Origin: Edolisoma coerulescens
Taxonomy: Eukaryota; Chordata; Aves; Passeriformes; Campephagidae
Length of the DNA stretch: 64,000 nt
Assembly: GCA_013397115.1 (NCBI GenBank)
Contig: VWZW01005522.1
Span: 248,001 to 312,000, forward strand
Direction: 5' to 3'
A program made the translations under genes and the position numbers. The notes below the pieces were generated by a model. That model saw only the letters and a list, made by a program, of their open reading frames with translations. It was not told the DNA's origin and made no database searches. Of the stretch, positions 35,772 to 49,000 are shown in pieces (position 1 is the first letter of the stretch; each line of letters begins with the position of its first letter).

Positions 35772-38700
35772 GCAAGCCAAAGCACTGCACTGGTCATTTC
35801 AGCCTGTACACAGAGCACTGCAGTAGATTTGGATGAGTGATTCCATTCTTCATGAGTCCTAAGAAAATACTTTTGCAACTACACTATTCCTAACATACAA
35901 AATGTTCTGAATAAAATAAAAAGAAGTAAAAGGAACAGTCTACAGAAAGACAAGTTTTGAGCCATTCAATCTCTGCACCACTTAGTGGCCAGGCCCACTG
36001 AAAAACACAGACTTGTCTGCAGCTGTTGCATGCTCCTTCTTTAACTTTGTTAATGATGGTCTAGAGAAGCTATTCATTTGAGTCATAAACAGCTTCACTC
36101 TGACTGAGTGTTTTTCTGAGAGGAAAGGTGTGAAGCTGTCTTGAAGAGACGGGAAAGAAAAAGATCTCACAGGTGATGTCAGAGTCATAGTTTCTAAGGG
36201 ACCAGCCAGAAAATGTGACTTAAAATAATTTTATCAAACTGGGAGGTGGTGTCTAATCATCGTGGTGGCCCATCAAGATCTTGTAAGATTTTCTTCTTCC
36301 ACAGAATTACTTTGCACTCCCATTTTCAAACAGTTGCAATTGGGACTACAGAAAGGCTGGTTCAATTTGTTTCCTATTGTCATAGAAGCACATAGAATTT
36401 CACAGTCCTCAGGATGGCCTTTATAGATACTGTGTGCTCACAGAGTTATGACAGATCCATGTGTACCTCCTTACAGGGAGGACATTCAACTGAAGTATGT
36501 TAGGTAGGAATGAGGATGTTGCACAGAAGTGCAGTTTTCCCTGGATGTACAATTATAACCCTGGTAAGAATCAACTTGTCCTCCAAAGACCATGTAATAG
36601 ATATTAAGATCTTCATTTTTGTGTGAACTTTCTGCAGATCCTAGATTATGAAGATAAGTGGTTATGAACATAAAGAATTGTTATCTTATCTCTTTAAATT
36701 TATAAATAGTAAGCTACCATGATGTCTTTTTAATGCCAGTAGTAGCTCTTAGACTTCAGGTACCAGCGACTGCTATAACTGAAGCTGAGTGAAGCTGACC
36801 CTTTAATCCTTAGTAAGAAGTAAAAAGTAGCAGCATCAAGCTCTGATGTTAGATATCCTCTTTCAGGTAAGAGTTGGAGCTAGCCAAATTCATAAGACAG
36901 TAGTTTCTTTCAAGAAGTTTCTGAAGAAGAGATGAATCACTGATATCTTCATGATGAACTAAAAATTTCCTGCATCACAGCATGTCATTGGAGGATGAAA
37001 AAGGACCACCATGGACAGGACATTTTTAAGTCTTACTTTTAGTAATTTTTGCCCTATTTTGTATCAATTTCAATATTAACATTAGATATTACTGAGAATT
37101 ATTTAGGCCATTTCTTAAAGCATTTTTTAATAATTTTTCTATTTAGATATCAGGCCTAAATGAACTGCACAGATTTACTTTATCTTGAATTTCAAAATAT
37201 CTGTTTTAATAAAATTAGCTTGTCAGGGAAGAATGAATTATTAATTTATCAACAAGAAGAAAAGGGGAGGAGATAGGAAGGGAGGAGAAGGGAGAGAAGG
37301 AAAGGAGAGGGCAGGACAGGAGAGAAAGGTACAGATAAGAATTTTTGGTTCTAGCCAAGCATGGTTTATGCTGATGTGGAAGAAGAATTGGCAGACAGTA
37401 GCTGTTCCCTTTCCAAAGTCCACTTTTGTGCACCAAGAAGTAGAACAGTGAATATAAATGCAGAAAATTATATGTAATTCATATCTACATAATTACATAC
37501 ACATCCAGAACTAGAATTATTTTTATAGACCCTATAGTACAAGAAATACTAAATCACTATTAGATTTCAGGTAAAAATGTGTCCAGTAATGTTAAAAATG
37601 CAACTACATGGACAACCAGAGTTTCATTTTCAGAAGGTCCATTGCTATCTATGCCAACAAATATAATTTTTGTGAAGGTACAGGTCCCACATACTCAGAA
37701 ACTCGCACTCCTGTGAACATTCAATGATGGGCAAAACATAGTTCATCAATACATGGAAACAGACAAATCTCTCTGCTGAAATGTGGCAGATCATTGTTCA
37801 GTGAGTACAATCTCTCCTCATTTGTTGTACTTCTCACTCAAAATGACTTTACATTGCATAGTCAGGAGCAGATATTCTATTCAGGACATATTGGGTCTCT
37901 CAATATCTGTCCAGAAATCAGTCTTGACAGAAGAAAGAGAAATGAACAATGCATGTAGTAGTGGCAAGAGTGGAAAATGTGTGAGTTGCTAGTCTTCTTG
38001 AAATTATGTTTCATTTATATGGTTTGAAATCTTTTCGTATTTATTCACTATATTGCAAAAATGCAAAACTTTTATCTTCCATATTTTTGCACAACACACT
38101 TTTTATGATATTCCAGTCTGTTCTAGAGTGTGTGTTAGGCTTCTCAAAGTCAGTTTTATAATGCAATTAGCCATAATGGCAAACTTACTTCATAAAAAAA
38201 TGGTGTGAGTAAACCCCAACAGCACCTGAGTAAAAGAAAGAGAAAACTAGGGCTAGAGCAATTAACAATTATTTCCCTGAGTAGAAAAAGTTAGAACAAT
38301 GGGCAAGGACTTAGTTTCATTCAACAATTAAAAAATATAACTAAAATACAATGGTACTGCAAAAACAGGAAGATAAATACAGTTATATGTCACTTTCAGG
38401 CTTTTTACTCACCATAATGTTATTTAAATTCAGAAGTCGGTTTAAGATATTGTTTTCACTAATGATGAACCTTTCAAGAATTGGTTGAACTATTTAGCAA
38501 ACACTTACTCCACTGTATCCCACTACTTTCAGTGGGACTTGGATCAACCTGAAAGCAAGGTACTACTCAATGTGAGCATCAGAATCTGGAGTAAGTAATG
38601 ATTTCCTTGGGACATTAAAATATTTTTTTTGTTATATTTTAATTTGTAGATGAATTAAATAAAAAAGGAGACATTGTATGAATCAAAACACTTTCAATCA

Positions 38701-39587
38701 TGAAAAAAGATGAAAACTGAGTTCATTCTAAGTGCCTTCTAAGATTATCATTTGTGTCAAAGCACGTTTGTTTTAATACAATAAAATTGGTATACATTAT
38801 TCAGGAGTAGACATTCAAATTTTACACACGGGCAGGAAAGGAATTAAACAACATTTTTTCATATTTGCAAGGTATTTTTTAATCCGTAATACATTACTGA
38901 AAGAAAAGTGCACAACACAGAATGGTCCAGTAATTGTTGTTTTGAGGCTGCACAGAAGACTAATACCTTCACCCGTCATAGTCTTTCAAGACATCCTTAG
39001 AGATTAAGGGAAATCTAATATCTCAAATACCAAGGTCAACAGCAAACCATGGTAATGACTATAGCCCTCTAAGTAAATGATTTCTCATTCACAATGCTAA
39101 CGCTACTCTTCAGTATAATTTCACCGCCAATTGTAAAACAGGCCATGAGGCAATTCAATCTTTTTTATTAGAATGCAATAATATATCTAAAGTTAGACAT
39201 ATTTTTTCCTTCTTCCCCTACTGAGGAAACTCAAACTTTTCCATCTTGAGAGACTGCACAAGATCTCCTGGCTGTTTGCTGTTGCCATGTCAACTACTTT
39301 GCTCTTAGTTATTGCTATGTCCTTACGTTCTTGTGCTGGAAATTTAGCTGGAGACATATAAAGACAGTCTTTTCATGGCCTGTATTATCAGCAAAGAGCA
39401 GGGAGATAGCTTGAGGTTTTGTGCAAATGCATATGATAGCAATAATTAAAGGAGAAGATAGACTACAAATTCCTTGCATTTATATTTTGTATTCAGTTCT
39501 TTCTCTCCTCTTCACTTCTTTACGGTCTTTTGGAGGCAAAGGTTTGTTTCTTTCCTATAAGGCAAATACCTAGGAAACAAGTCTCTT
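35772..39587. other. Gene-free AT-rich region
   Basis: No gene or transposon recognised. The main distinguishing feature is the purine-rich tract at 37253-37329. Frames read across that tract on the minus strand are artefacts of simple sequence. Confidence 0.55.
37253..37329. repeat. Purine-rich (GGA/GAA) tract
   Basis: About 77 bases are almost entirely A and G on the plus strand, with imperfect GGAGA/GGAAG units and only isolated C or T interruptions. Homopurine tracts of this length can adopt triplex (H-DNA) structures; that is general knowledge, not shown here. Confidence 0.85.
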
Positions 39588-40212
39588 TGTATTGGTTTAG
39601 CTATGCTAGAGGTAGTTTACTTTGTGGTAGCTTTTATGGGGAAATATTTTGGATGCGTGATGAAAACAGCATTGAAATCACAGGGACGTTTTAGTCACTG
39701 CTGAGAAGCATGTATCCAGAGTAAAGGCTTTTTATGCTCCTCACCCCACTCCACCAATGAGGGGTCTGGGAGTGCACAAGGAGCTGGGAGGGGACACCGC
39801 TGGGACAGCTGACACCAACTGACCGTATTCCACACCGTATTATATCATGCTTGGCAATAAAAGATTGGAGTAGAATTTTGCTGGGGCTGCCTTTGGAACT
39901 GGTTGGATCTCAGACAGCTGATTATAAGTATCAGTTAGATGATGGCAAGTAACAGTTTGAGGGGTTTTTTTGCATCACTCTTCTCTTCTCTTCTCTTCTC
40001 TTCTCTTCTCTTCTCTTCTCTTCTCTTCTCTTCTCTTCTCTTCTCTTCTCTTCTCTTCTTCTTTTCTCTTCTCATCTTCTCTCTTTCTTTTTCATTCCTT
40101 TGTTCCTGTATATCATGTCTTGTCCCTGCCCTCCCCCTCTTTTATTTTTTTTCTTTTTTTTTTTCCTGTTCTTAACTATCCTACATCAACTCACAAACTT
40201 TTTCAGCACTGC
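39588..40212 (+). mobile_element. ERVL-type LTR, plus strand, with internal microsatellite
   Basis: The element begins TGTATTGGTTTAGC, the songbird ERVL LTR start. It follows that LTR's order: CACTGCTGAG, then CTCCTCACCCCACTCCACCA, then GGGACAGCTGACACCAACTG, then an AATAAAAG box (39856-39862). The following stretch aligns in order with the rest of the LTR up to GCATCACT at 39972. After a (TTCTC)n array the LTR-like sequence resumes around 40150-40212 with the T-rich and ATCAACTCACAAAC part. The right end has decayed, and the left flank CTCTT could not be matched on the right, so no target duplication is claimed. It is older and more diverged than the 31.3-kb and 54.5-kb LTRs. Confidence 0.75.
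39979..40058 (+). repeat. (TTCTC)n pentanucleotide microsatellite
   Basis: Fifteen perfect TTCTC units from 39981 are followed by degenerate TTCTT/CTTTTCTC sequence to about 40110. The array lies where the host LTR normally has a T-rich, simple-sequence segment, suggesting it expanded from that seed. The 78- and 104-codon frames through it encode only low-complexity sequence. Confidence 0.95.
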
Positions 40213-43200
40213 TCATTCTGTAGGGTGATTCAGGCCATATGCCCTTTGTTCCAATATTGTTCCTTGGCCAAATATGTAACATGATGGTTAAGAAAAAACT
40301 CAGAACACAAGATGGAAAACAAATAACCTACAGTTGGACCACGTAATCTGCTTTCTGTACACCTAATGTCAAGTCTGACAACAACTGCTACCAAGCATCT
40401 GTTCTTATTTGTCTTTATTCCATAAAAGTTGCTGGGAGGCATTAAAGAAAAGGTTTCATGCATATTTTAATACATACTTGTACATTGCTTTTAATACGCA
40501 TTAATACTATGCATATTATACATATTCTTACATTTTAGGTTCAAAGCAGCAGCCTAAGTTGCCAAGCTTAAACTTCATTTTTGGTCTTGCAATTAGTTCA
40601 AGACTTTGGCTATTTAGTTTCTGAAGATGCAAGTCTGGTGTACAATGCTTTCTTAGTATCCCAGAGAAAAAGTATAAAATAAAGGGCAAAAATATGAAGA
40701 AAATTTGAGCACTTATTTTCTGTCTTTACTGTTAACAACTGTCTGGATGAGAACAGTGCAACAAAGAGCCAGGCTCCTGTGGTGCTGATAACTTCTTAGT
40801 CTTGAATCAAAGATGAAACACAGAGGTTTAGTTGTGCAGGCTGGGATCTGATGCCATTATGTTTAAAAATACTGCCTAACTCTACCACATTTCTTCCTAT
40901 CAGTATATGCCAGAACATTTTCTAAAGATTCTCAGTGTCATTATTCCCACTTCAAAGGCAGAAGGACTGGAAGGCAAGTTATAAAGCTAGAAACAAAATT
41001 ATCAAGTCCACAACCAGTGCTCTTCTGATTAGGAAATATCATGAATTTACTAAAGCTTACAATTATTAGAAACCTCTTCATTCACTGAAAACATTTTCAA
41101 CAAAAGAATAAAGGTGGGAGAAAGGAAAAATAAGCAGCACACTTTCTCTTTTATATAATATTTTTTTAAATGAGTAGGAACAGTGTGGAAATAAAATTCT
41201 AAAGAAGGCAGGAGAAAACCAATTTAACAAAAAAATCAAACTTTGGTGATGAACTATGGGTCCATTTAATTAATCTAACTTTCAAATCACCTTCTCTCCA
41301 GGATATCTAAATCCAATCCACAATAATCAATTCCAGGGTGAACATCTCATATTTCACACCATTAAAATGCAGCACAATAGCATGTTTCTCATCTTTTGAA
41401 GAAATAGAGCTGTTATATTCATCAATATGCATCTCCAAGGACAAAGAGTTTTCATGTTGGCTTAAGCAACAGGTCTTTCATAGCGTTATTGAGATGAAAA
41501 TGAAATGGAACTTTTCATAGTCATTGTGGGATATGGTATTAAAACACGAATATCTGTCTGAAGTGTTCCATTAGTTCTCTAGACTTATATTTTCCTACCT
41601 AAAAAGCACTTTAAACCACAAAAATTTTAAGCTTGCAATTAAAAAACTGACAATACCTAAAGTCTTGAATAATAACTGTGCTAGCATGTTATTCCAGCTC
41701 CCAGTGGGCTGGACTGAGTCAAGGAGTCACTAACAAATATGTGTTTGAGGAATATTGCTCGATGTCCTTTCTCTTAATCTTTCTCTGTATAGTAAAATAA
41801 TCTGTTGTTACTAAGAAACATTTCCAGCCAGAAGGAATTCATCTATTACAAGCTCCTTGTGAGACACTAGTTAAGCATCTCTTTTTTTTGCTAACTGGAC
41901 GCACAAAAATAGATGTGGCAAGGCATTCATTTTCTGGCCCTGGCTTCTTCCCCTTGCTGATAAACCAGAGTAACATCTCCACAGACACCTCAAGGCTGTG
42001 CTCAAAGGTGGTATACTGCAGACAACAAAAATAAATTCAGAAATATGTCAGAGGTACTGCCTTTGTAGACACAGTCAGAAGTGACAGAGTTGAGTAACTC
42101 AACAATGCCTTTCCCCCTTCCCTTACATGTGGATATCAACTAAGTCATTCTGAAGACTGACTGCAGGAGTGCCTCAGGGGTTCAGTCCTACAACAAACTG
42201 AAGTTCTGCAACAAACTTTCCTCACAGGGCAAACAACAGTCTAAACACAAATCATGGTGCCTATTTCCTTTGGTCACAGAATTTCCTTGAAAGGGTAGCC
42301 ATTGTCTTTCTTTTCTCATTTATTTCTCAATTATTTGACATTCTGCTTTTCTGCATTCTATACACACTGTAAAATTTATTTTTTTTTCTGAAAAGTTTAT
42401 TTTTTCTCTCAGAAGGTAGAATCACAAGAAGAGTCTTTGTGTATTCAAAGCAGTCGCCAATGCAAGCCAGTTTTGTAAAAAGCCATCTATCTGCTTAAAT
42501 AATATATACTTCTTTCTCAGAATGTTGCAATTTCTACTCCAAAAATATTAATAATGAGCATGGCAGGTACAGTCCATCTTCAGTGTAGATTTAGAAAAGG
42601 TGGAAATCCCTCCAGTGAGATCTTTTTCCTTCAGTGGACATCAACTGAGCAGTCTTCTGCAACTGCAGCAGGTCAGAGCAATGCTGTTTCTAGAAAGTGA
42701 GAAATTAATGTAGTTTGGAAGACAGAAAAGGCACAATACAAGCTGGAATCTTCTTTTTATTGCTACAGTGTTTGGAGACCCCTGGTTTTTCCAGGTTTAG
42801 CACTTAACATTAAAAGGCATCTGTTACTCCAGAGAATCTGAACCAGCAGGGGCAGGAGACTCCCTTTCTGACAAGGAAAGAAGGAAATATGAAAGGGGCT
42901 TCAATTTAAGGTAAGACCACCTGAATTTAACTTTACAATTTCAGCTGTCTTATTGCCCTGATACTGAGAAAAGACAGTTAGCAATAGTGAGCTGTGAGAA
43001 TATTAGGAGAACATTTGGAAAAGTTTGGTAATCCTTTTGTCCCCAAATGCTCACATTCTGGTCCCAATAGAGTTCAAGTCCTCTCACAGTCTTGTTTTTC
43101 ATTTTTAATGAGTCCCTATCTGCCGTAGTTTCATTTTTTCTAGGAACTAAGCTTTTCACTACTTCCCAAGGAGAATCATTAGATTTTTCACATTTCTCAA

Positions 43201-45793
43201 GAGCCATCACCCTGCATTTTACAGCACAGCAAGGAGTCACTCCAACTGAAAAGTCAGCCAACAAAACTTCCATAAAGATCAGTCATTCAGTGGTGACAGC
43301 TGTTACAGAAGGCCTGTAATTCGGACTGTCTTGTTATTACGTGTTAAACTGCACGTCAGTTGTGGTCGATTGCAACCTATATGTTGTATCCAAAAGATGT
43401 CTGGGGTCACACCTGAGCTTCTGAATGGAACTTGCTGGCATTCTGTGGGATGTTCTATTATGTTGGCTGGCAAGGCAATAGCTGTGGCTACTGGAGTTTT
43501 TGCTGGAATGACAAGTGGAAGATCCCATGCTTGTGCTAAGACCGTTAATTCTTCATTGCAATTGGCAGAAACAATAGAGGAAACAGAATGACCACAAAAG
43601 GGCATGAGACAAGAGATATGATACAAGTAAACTACAATAGCAAAATAACTTCTATACTTCTCCTCAGACTAATTCCTACTTGTCCCTTCTGTTCCTATTC
43701 TGTCTTAAGAGCAGTCCCTCACACTGTATTAAAGCTTTTCTGCTAAGCTTCAGTTTATTCTTTTCCCACATTATGCTCACAGTCACAGAACTGACTGCTG
43801 TTTCAGCAGGACAGTTTGCTATGCCTGGAGATGCCCAGATAACCTGTTCGCAGTTTTAACAGCCATCCCTTCCAGGACGCTCTGCCTGTACAACCTCTTG
43901 GGAGCCATCACAGGCTTTGCCCTTAGAGGATGAAAGTGCAACATGTCTTAGATGAGGTGTCTATGGGAGTGCCTTGACTTTTGCTATGGGATCTCAGAAG
44001 AAAGCTGGTTAAAAAAGAAGGGAAAATTTAAACATTTTGCCACAGCATTCTTAGAAGCCAATGTCCAAATCTCTGCTCCAAATACTGGAGATTTGATGGA
44101 GCAGAAAATAGGTAACTGTTCAGATCACGAAATGAATCCAAAGGAATTCTAGTCATTACATCTTTAAGAGAAGCCAGCTATTTCTTTGTTTGTTTTTCCT
44201 TCTCTTCATTGGTGTTTCAAGGATCACCTATAACTCTGATTCTTCCAAGGTGTTTTAATCCTTCCAACATGTCCTAAAGGGAATACATGGTGGAATGCAA
44301 ACAATCAAGAAAACCAAGAGTGCCAGGGATAACTCCATGACACCTAGAAAGGAAGAACTTGTTGTTATCCCAACTTTCATAGACATTATAGGGAGACATT
44401 TATCTGCCTCTAGCACAACATCAATTGAAATAAGAGATTTTTTCATGCGCAAAACATAAAAAGATACTTTTTGCAATTTATGGCCCACTGCTTCTATTGC
44501 AAATAGATCACCACAGAGTCAGTTTAGTGCTATTAAAATACACAAAAGTATCTTGTCAGGGGCAGGTAATTTGGTCATGATGTTTTGAGATTGAAAAAGA
44601 GGACCAAAAAAGCAGAAACCCTACCAACAGCCTGTAGAGGTGGGATACTCTCTGATGGGTGCTTAGAAACAAATCTCTTAGTTACAAGCAATATAATAGA
44701 TCTAAACTGTCTCTAAGTTGCACCTGTGGTTAAAACAATCATGCAAAAATGATTGTTAGTCTTTGACTGTAAACACGTCAAGGAAACTAAATTACATGCT
44801 TCAAATCCCATGGAAGTCTTCATTGCAAACCTAGTTGTACATACCCGAAAACATTAATTTTAGACTTTTCCTTTTAAAAAGAGAATTTAATCTTTTAAAG
44901 CCAAAGCTATTCCATAAAGATGTTTTCTCTTCTACAAAGATGATTTCTATTCTATACCTCAACACTTAATAAAACTAGTTGTTTCTTACATTAACATGTG
45001 TCATACTTCTAATGATAATGCTGCAGATAACTACATCTATAAAAACCTACCAAAGTAGCAATTTTGCAGTGCTGGGATCTTCAAATGGATTTGTTAATAC
45101 AGAATTCTTAGGGTGTAAATGTGAACTTGTATTAGTGCAGCTGTACTTCCATTTGAAACAACAGTGAGAGTAAAATTTATGTATTAATTTTTTCTGATTT
45201 ATCTAAATGAACATTTATTTTCTTCCCTGCCTCTCAAAAAAATGGAATCAAAACCAGAGTTCCTCAAATAGAAATCAATGCTTTTATAATGGCAGGGCTT
45301 TCTCATAAGAATTTTCTTAGAGGAAATAAAAAAAAAGTGATTTTTCCTTTGTCTTTGGGACATTTAAACAGTTTCTCTTTTTTTTTTAGAAGATAAAGTA
45401 ATTCTCTGCCTTTTAAATGTATTTTCGTGCACAGACTGGGATACTTATTGACTTTTATTCATGATTCAAGAAATATTCCTCTTTTTCTTTAAAAAGAGAC
45501 TGATTAGAAACAAATCTGAGTGCACAAAATCATCTTAACTTCAAAAATGTTTATCATGTAAATTTAGAAGTCATTCAATTCAACAATTACACAATAGGCA
45601 TTTCTTTACTTGTAGTTTAAATCACCAGGCGATGCGGCTGCACGGAACCCAGCATCAGATGCCTAACTGTTTGAAAGGGATTTATCTTTATTAAATACAG
45701 ACTGCAAGCATTAGCATGAAGCTAAAAGGCATTATTTATGATTTGCAACAGCACAACTAAAACAGGACAATAACCATAGTGAGTGTAAAGTAA
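40213..45793. other. No identified gene; open minus-strand frames at 42950-43626
   Basis: Mostly AT-rich unique DNA. Two minus-strand frames of 107 codons (43303-43626 and 42950-43273) lie close together in different frames, with several N-x-S/T sequons and Cys residues. Another of 77 codons (44255-44488) has a hydrophobic stretch near its end. I recognise no family. They could be remnants of a retroviral envelope or chance. No LTR flanks them. Confidence 0.45.
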
Positions 45794-46053
45794 AGAATCA
45801 CAGAATCACAGAATCAACTAGATTGGAAAAGACCTTTGAGATGGTTGAGTCCAACCTGTGTCTGAACAACACCTTTGTCAACTAGGCCATGGCAATGAGT
45901 GCCACATCCAGTCTTTTCTTAAACACTTGCAGGGACAGTGACTCCATCACCTCCCTGGGCAGCCCATTCCAATGCACAATCATCCTTTTTGTGAAGAAAT
46001 TCATCCTAATGTCCAATCTAAAAGGACGCAGTTAAAGTTACTTCCTTTGCCAA
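45794..46053 (-). mobile_element. CR1 3' end, minus strand
   Basis: The plus strand starts AGAATCACAGAATCACAGAATC, which is two to three units of the CR1 tail (ATTCTGTG) read in reverse. It continues GATTGGAAAAGACCTTTGAG, TCCAACCTGTGTC and TCACCTCCCTGGGCAGCC, all CR1 3' UTR and ORF2-end words. Homology fades after about 46053. The more complete tail than at 23.2 kb suggests a younger copy, and the sequence belongs to a different CR1 subfamily from that one. Confidence 0.93.
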
Positions 46054-49000
46054 GGTGATCATCTCTGGTTCAGGTGCATTCCATCTGTGCAGTGGAGGAT
46101 TGCAGTGTACAGGGTGGGGTCCTGAGCCAGGGAAATCCCATGGAAGCTCTGAGACCCACCAGGAGCTGGGAACTTGAGGCTGGTGAATAATGGGCAGGGT
46201 CAGGAAAAATGGTGGCCAACCCCCACACCCAACAGGAACAGCCTTGGGGCAGTGAGAATGACCAGAAGCAGCATGACCAGGGTGGGCAAACAGGACATCG
46301 GGAGTTCTTCCTGTGCATTAGTATTGATGTATTCTCTTACATGAAGCTTTTATCTGTATGACAATATTACACTGAAATTTTCTTGACACTGGGGAAAATA
46401 CTTGTGAAAAATGTATATAAACTTGCAAAGATTAATGAGATACTTTGATTTTACAATTCCTTCAAGCCTTTCAAATAATAGGAACAATGTTTGAGCTACA
46501 GTAATCCAGAAAAAGTTTGTGTTTGACTTTGAGTCGAAACCTTTTGGAACCCAATGCTCTCCGAAATGCCAAGCTGAAAACTGCCACTGTACAAGCTCAT
46601 GGTGACCTGTCTATTGTATTTGGGATGGTAGCTTAGAAAATATTGAAAATTGCTATCACAACTTTAGAAAATGCTGATTTCATTTTTTGGCCTTAGCTTC
46701 TTTGATTCTCATTATTTACTTTTAAAAGCAACATTTTAGTTGCTAGTGTATGAAATGTTGTCTGTCTCTGTAACAGAAAAAGTTTATATTAAATGATTTT
46801 ATTTATGTTGCAATAAATTGTGGAATACGATGATGCCAATTTTTAACTAGATAAAATATATGAAGTAACCACAAGAACATTTGGTAGTCAATTAGAACAA
46901 ATGCTCAGATTTTGATAAATCATTTGCCAGCTTGTAAAACCCTACGGTTTTTCCTTATGTAGACTTCAGCAGTTATTATTTTAACATCATGTCTCACAAA
47001 GAAATCAAGTTCAACTAAAAATACACACACAACACAGTGAAAACCAGCTACATAGTCCACAGGTTTATAAAAACAAATTGTCACTTCTATTATTTATGGA
47101 AGATAATCAATAATGAAAACAGTTTGAATATAACATGGAGACCTATGGGAGTGATTTAAAGAATAATTAGTCTTATTTTGTAGATAAATAAACTTGGGGC
47201 GGTAGTTTTAATGTGGCTTCTAAAAAAGTCTATAAAAAATAAGTGGCAAAGCTATATCAATAAGCCAGCAATTCTGCTGTTGTTGTTCCATCCATTGCTA
47301 CCTGCTCTTCAGTAATTCATGTCATATTACCTTATATATTCAGGAGTGTGCTGGCAAAGGGTAAGAAACACCTGGAATCACACAAGTAGTACAGTAGACA
47401 TTTCTCTTTCAGAACAGACACAACTAAAGAGGACACTGTTCTTTTCAGTGTCCATCAAATTAATGGAGGGTAAGGTGTTGAAATCTATGTAAGTCCTAAA
47501 CATATCAGTTTAATTTCCTGCTCCTTGTCATGATGAGTGTTCACGTATAGTTTACAATATGTAAGTTTCAATCTATATCAAGTATCAGGTCAAAGTTTTG
47601 GAGGCTATCAGGACAAGCTGAAAAAAAGCGCCTCCTACTAAAAACTAGATTTTAGATTTCCTCCTATTACTATGCCAAGGCTTTTTCTGCAAACAATCTT
47701 CCACAAAAAATTTCCTGATTTCTGTAAAAAGAAACCCCCAAGTAATGATGATTTGCAGATTTAAATATCAGGCCAGAAGTGTCTGTCTGTTTCACCTTTA
47801 TCTTTCTTTCATTTGTGTTATGAGAAGTAATTAATTTGCATTGTAGTGAAAAAAAGAGGTAGAATATCTCTCAGTGATGTCTCAAATTATTTGACTAAAA
47901 TTGACAATTCCTCTGAAGGAAAGATAAATTTACTGAGATGGTTAGGTCTGATAAATAAATTTTACAGGCAAATAATTTTCTCCTCTCTTTCCTGAAGGGA
48001 AAATGCTTCCATCTGGGTTTCTTTGTGATTTATTATTGATATATGTGAATCTAAAGATAGAGGAGGCCAATGTACAGCCTACTCAACTAGTAAGTTGTTT
48101 TTCAGGGACCTTTATTTGCAAATGTGATTACTGCCAATGGCAAAAGCAACTGAAAGTCCTTTGGAGTTCAATATTCTCCAACTGAGCAGGCACAGGGAAA
48201 GGCACTCATTTCTTCTTTCTCCCCGTCCCCACAAACAGAAGAAAAGAAAGAACATTTATTGGCCAAGAAAATACAGTACATAGAATGGGTATAAATTAAA
48301 TATCTATGGGAAAATATATTAAAAAATTAAGAGATGGGAAGGGATGAATGAGGGAAGGGAAAGAGGGAGGGAGAGTGGAGGAAAGGGAGGAACTGAAGTA
48401 GGAAGGAGAGGAGAAAGGAGAGAGAGAGGAAGGGAGGAGAAATGGCTAAAGTTATAAAAAGTAATGATACAATGCAGAATAAGATATTTTAACTGGTAGT
48501 TAAAATATATCCCATGTATCTGCAAGCTGCAGTCAGAGCCTTTAAAGTAAATGCAGAAACAAGAAACGTTGACCTATATCTTGATCGTTCAAATTAGCTC
48601 TCCAGAACACAAATAAGATTGTCTGTAATTATTTTATTTTCAGTAATTAATTTTAGTTCTATAGTGGATGCCTTCTGAGAAAAAGCTATTGATCTTTCTT
48701 CCTATTAGACTCATAAATATTAATGGCATTGAAGAACTCGACATTTTCAGATATTGCAACAGCTCCATCTAACTTAAACAATGTCTATCACCTCAGAAGT
48801 TCTCTACCAGCCAGCATGATTACCCATCATTATATGAAAGTTCATTTCATTCAAGCATTTATCCTATCCAGATCTGGCTAACAGCATATTTTAATTGTCT
48901 AACCTATTTTTGTGTAGCAAACATGTCCATGCAATATCTCTGAAATTAATTTCAAGATCTTTCTGATAAAGAAATAAAAGTAAAACCAAAAAAGACACAG

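Noticed and set aside
39939..40284. Frames of 78 and 104 codons
   Set aside because: They run through the (TTCTC)n microsatellite and encode only Ser/Leu/Phe repeats.
44255..44488. Hydrophobic segment near the C-terminus of a minus-strand frame, resembling an envelope membrane anchor
   Set aside because: There is no fusion peptide or CX6CC-type motif, and the neighbouring frames do not extend the match.
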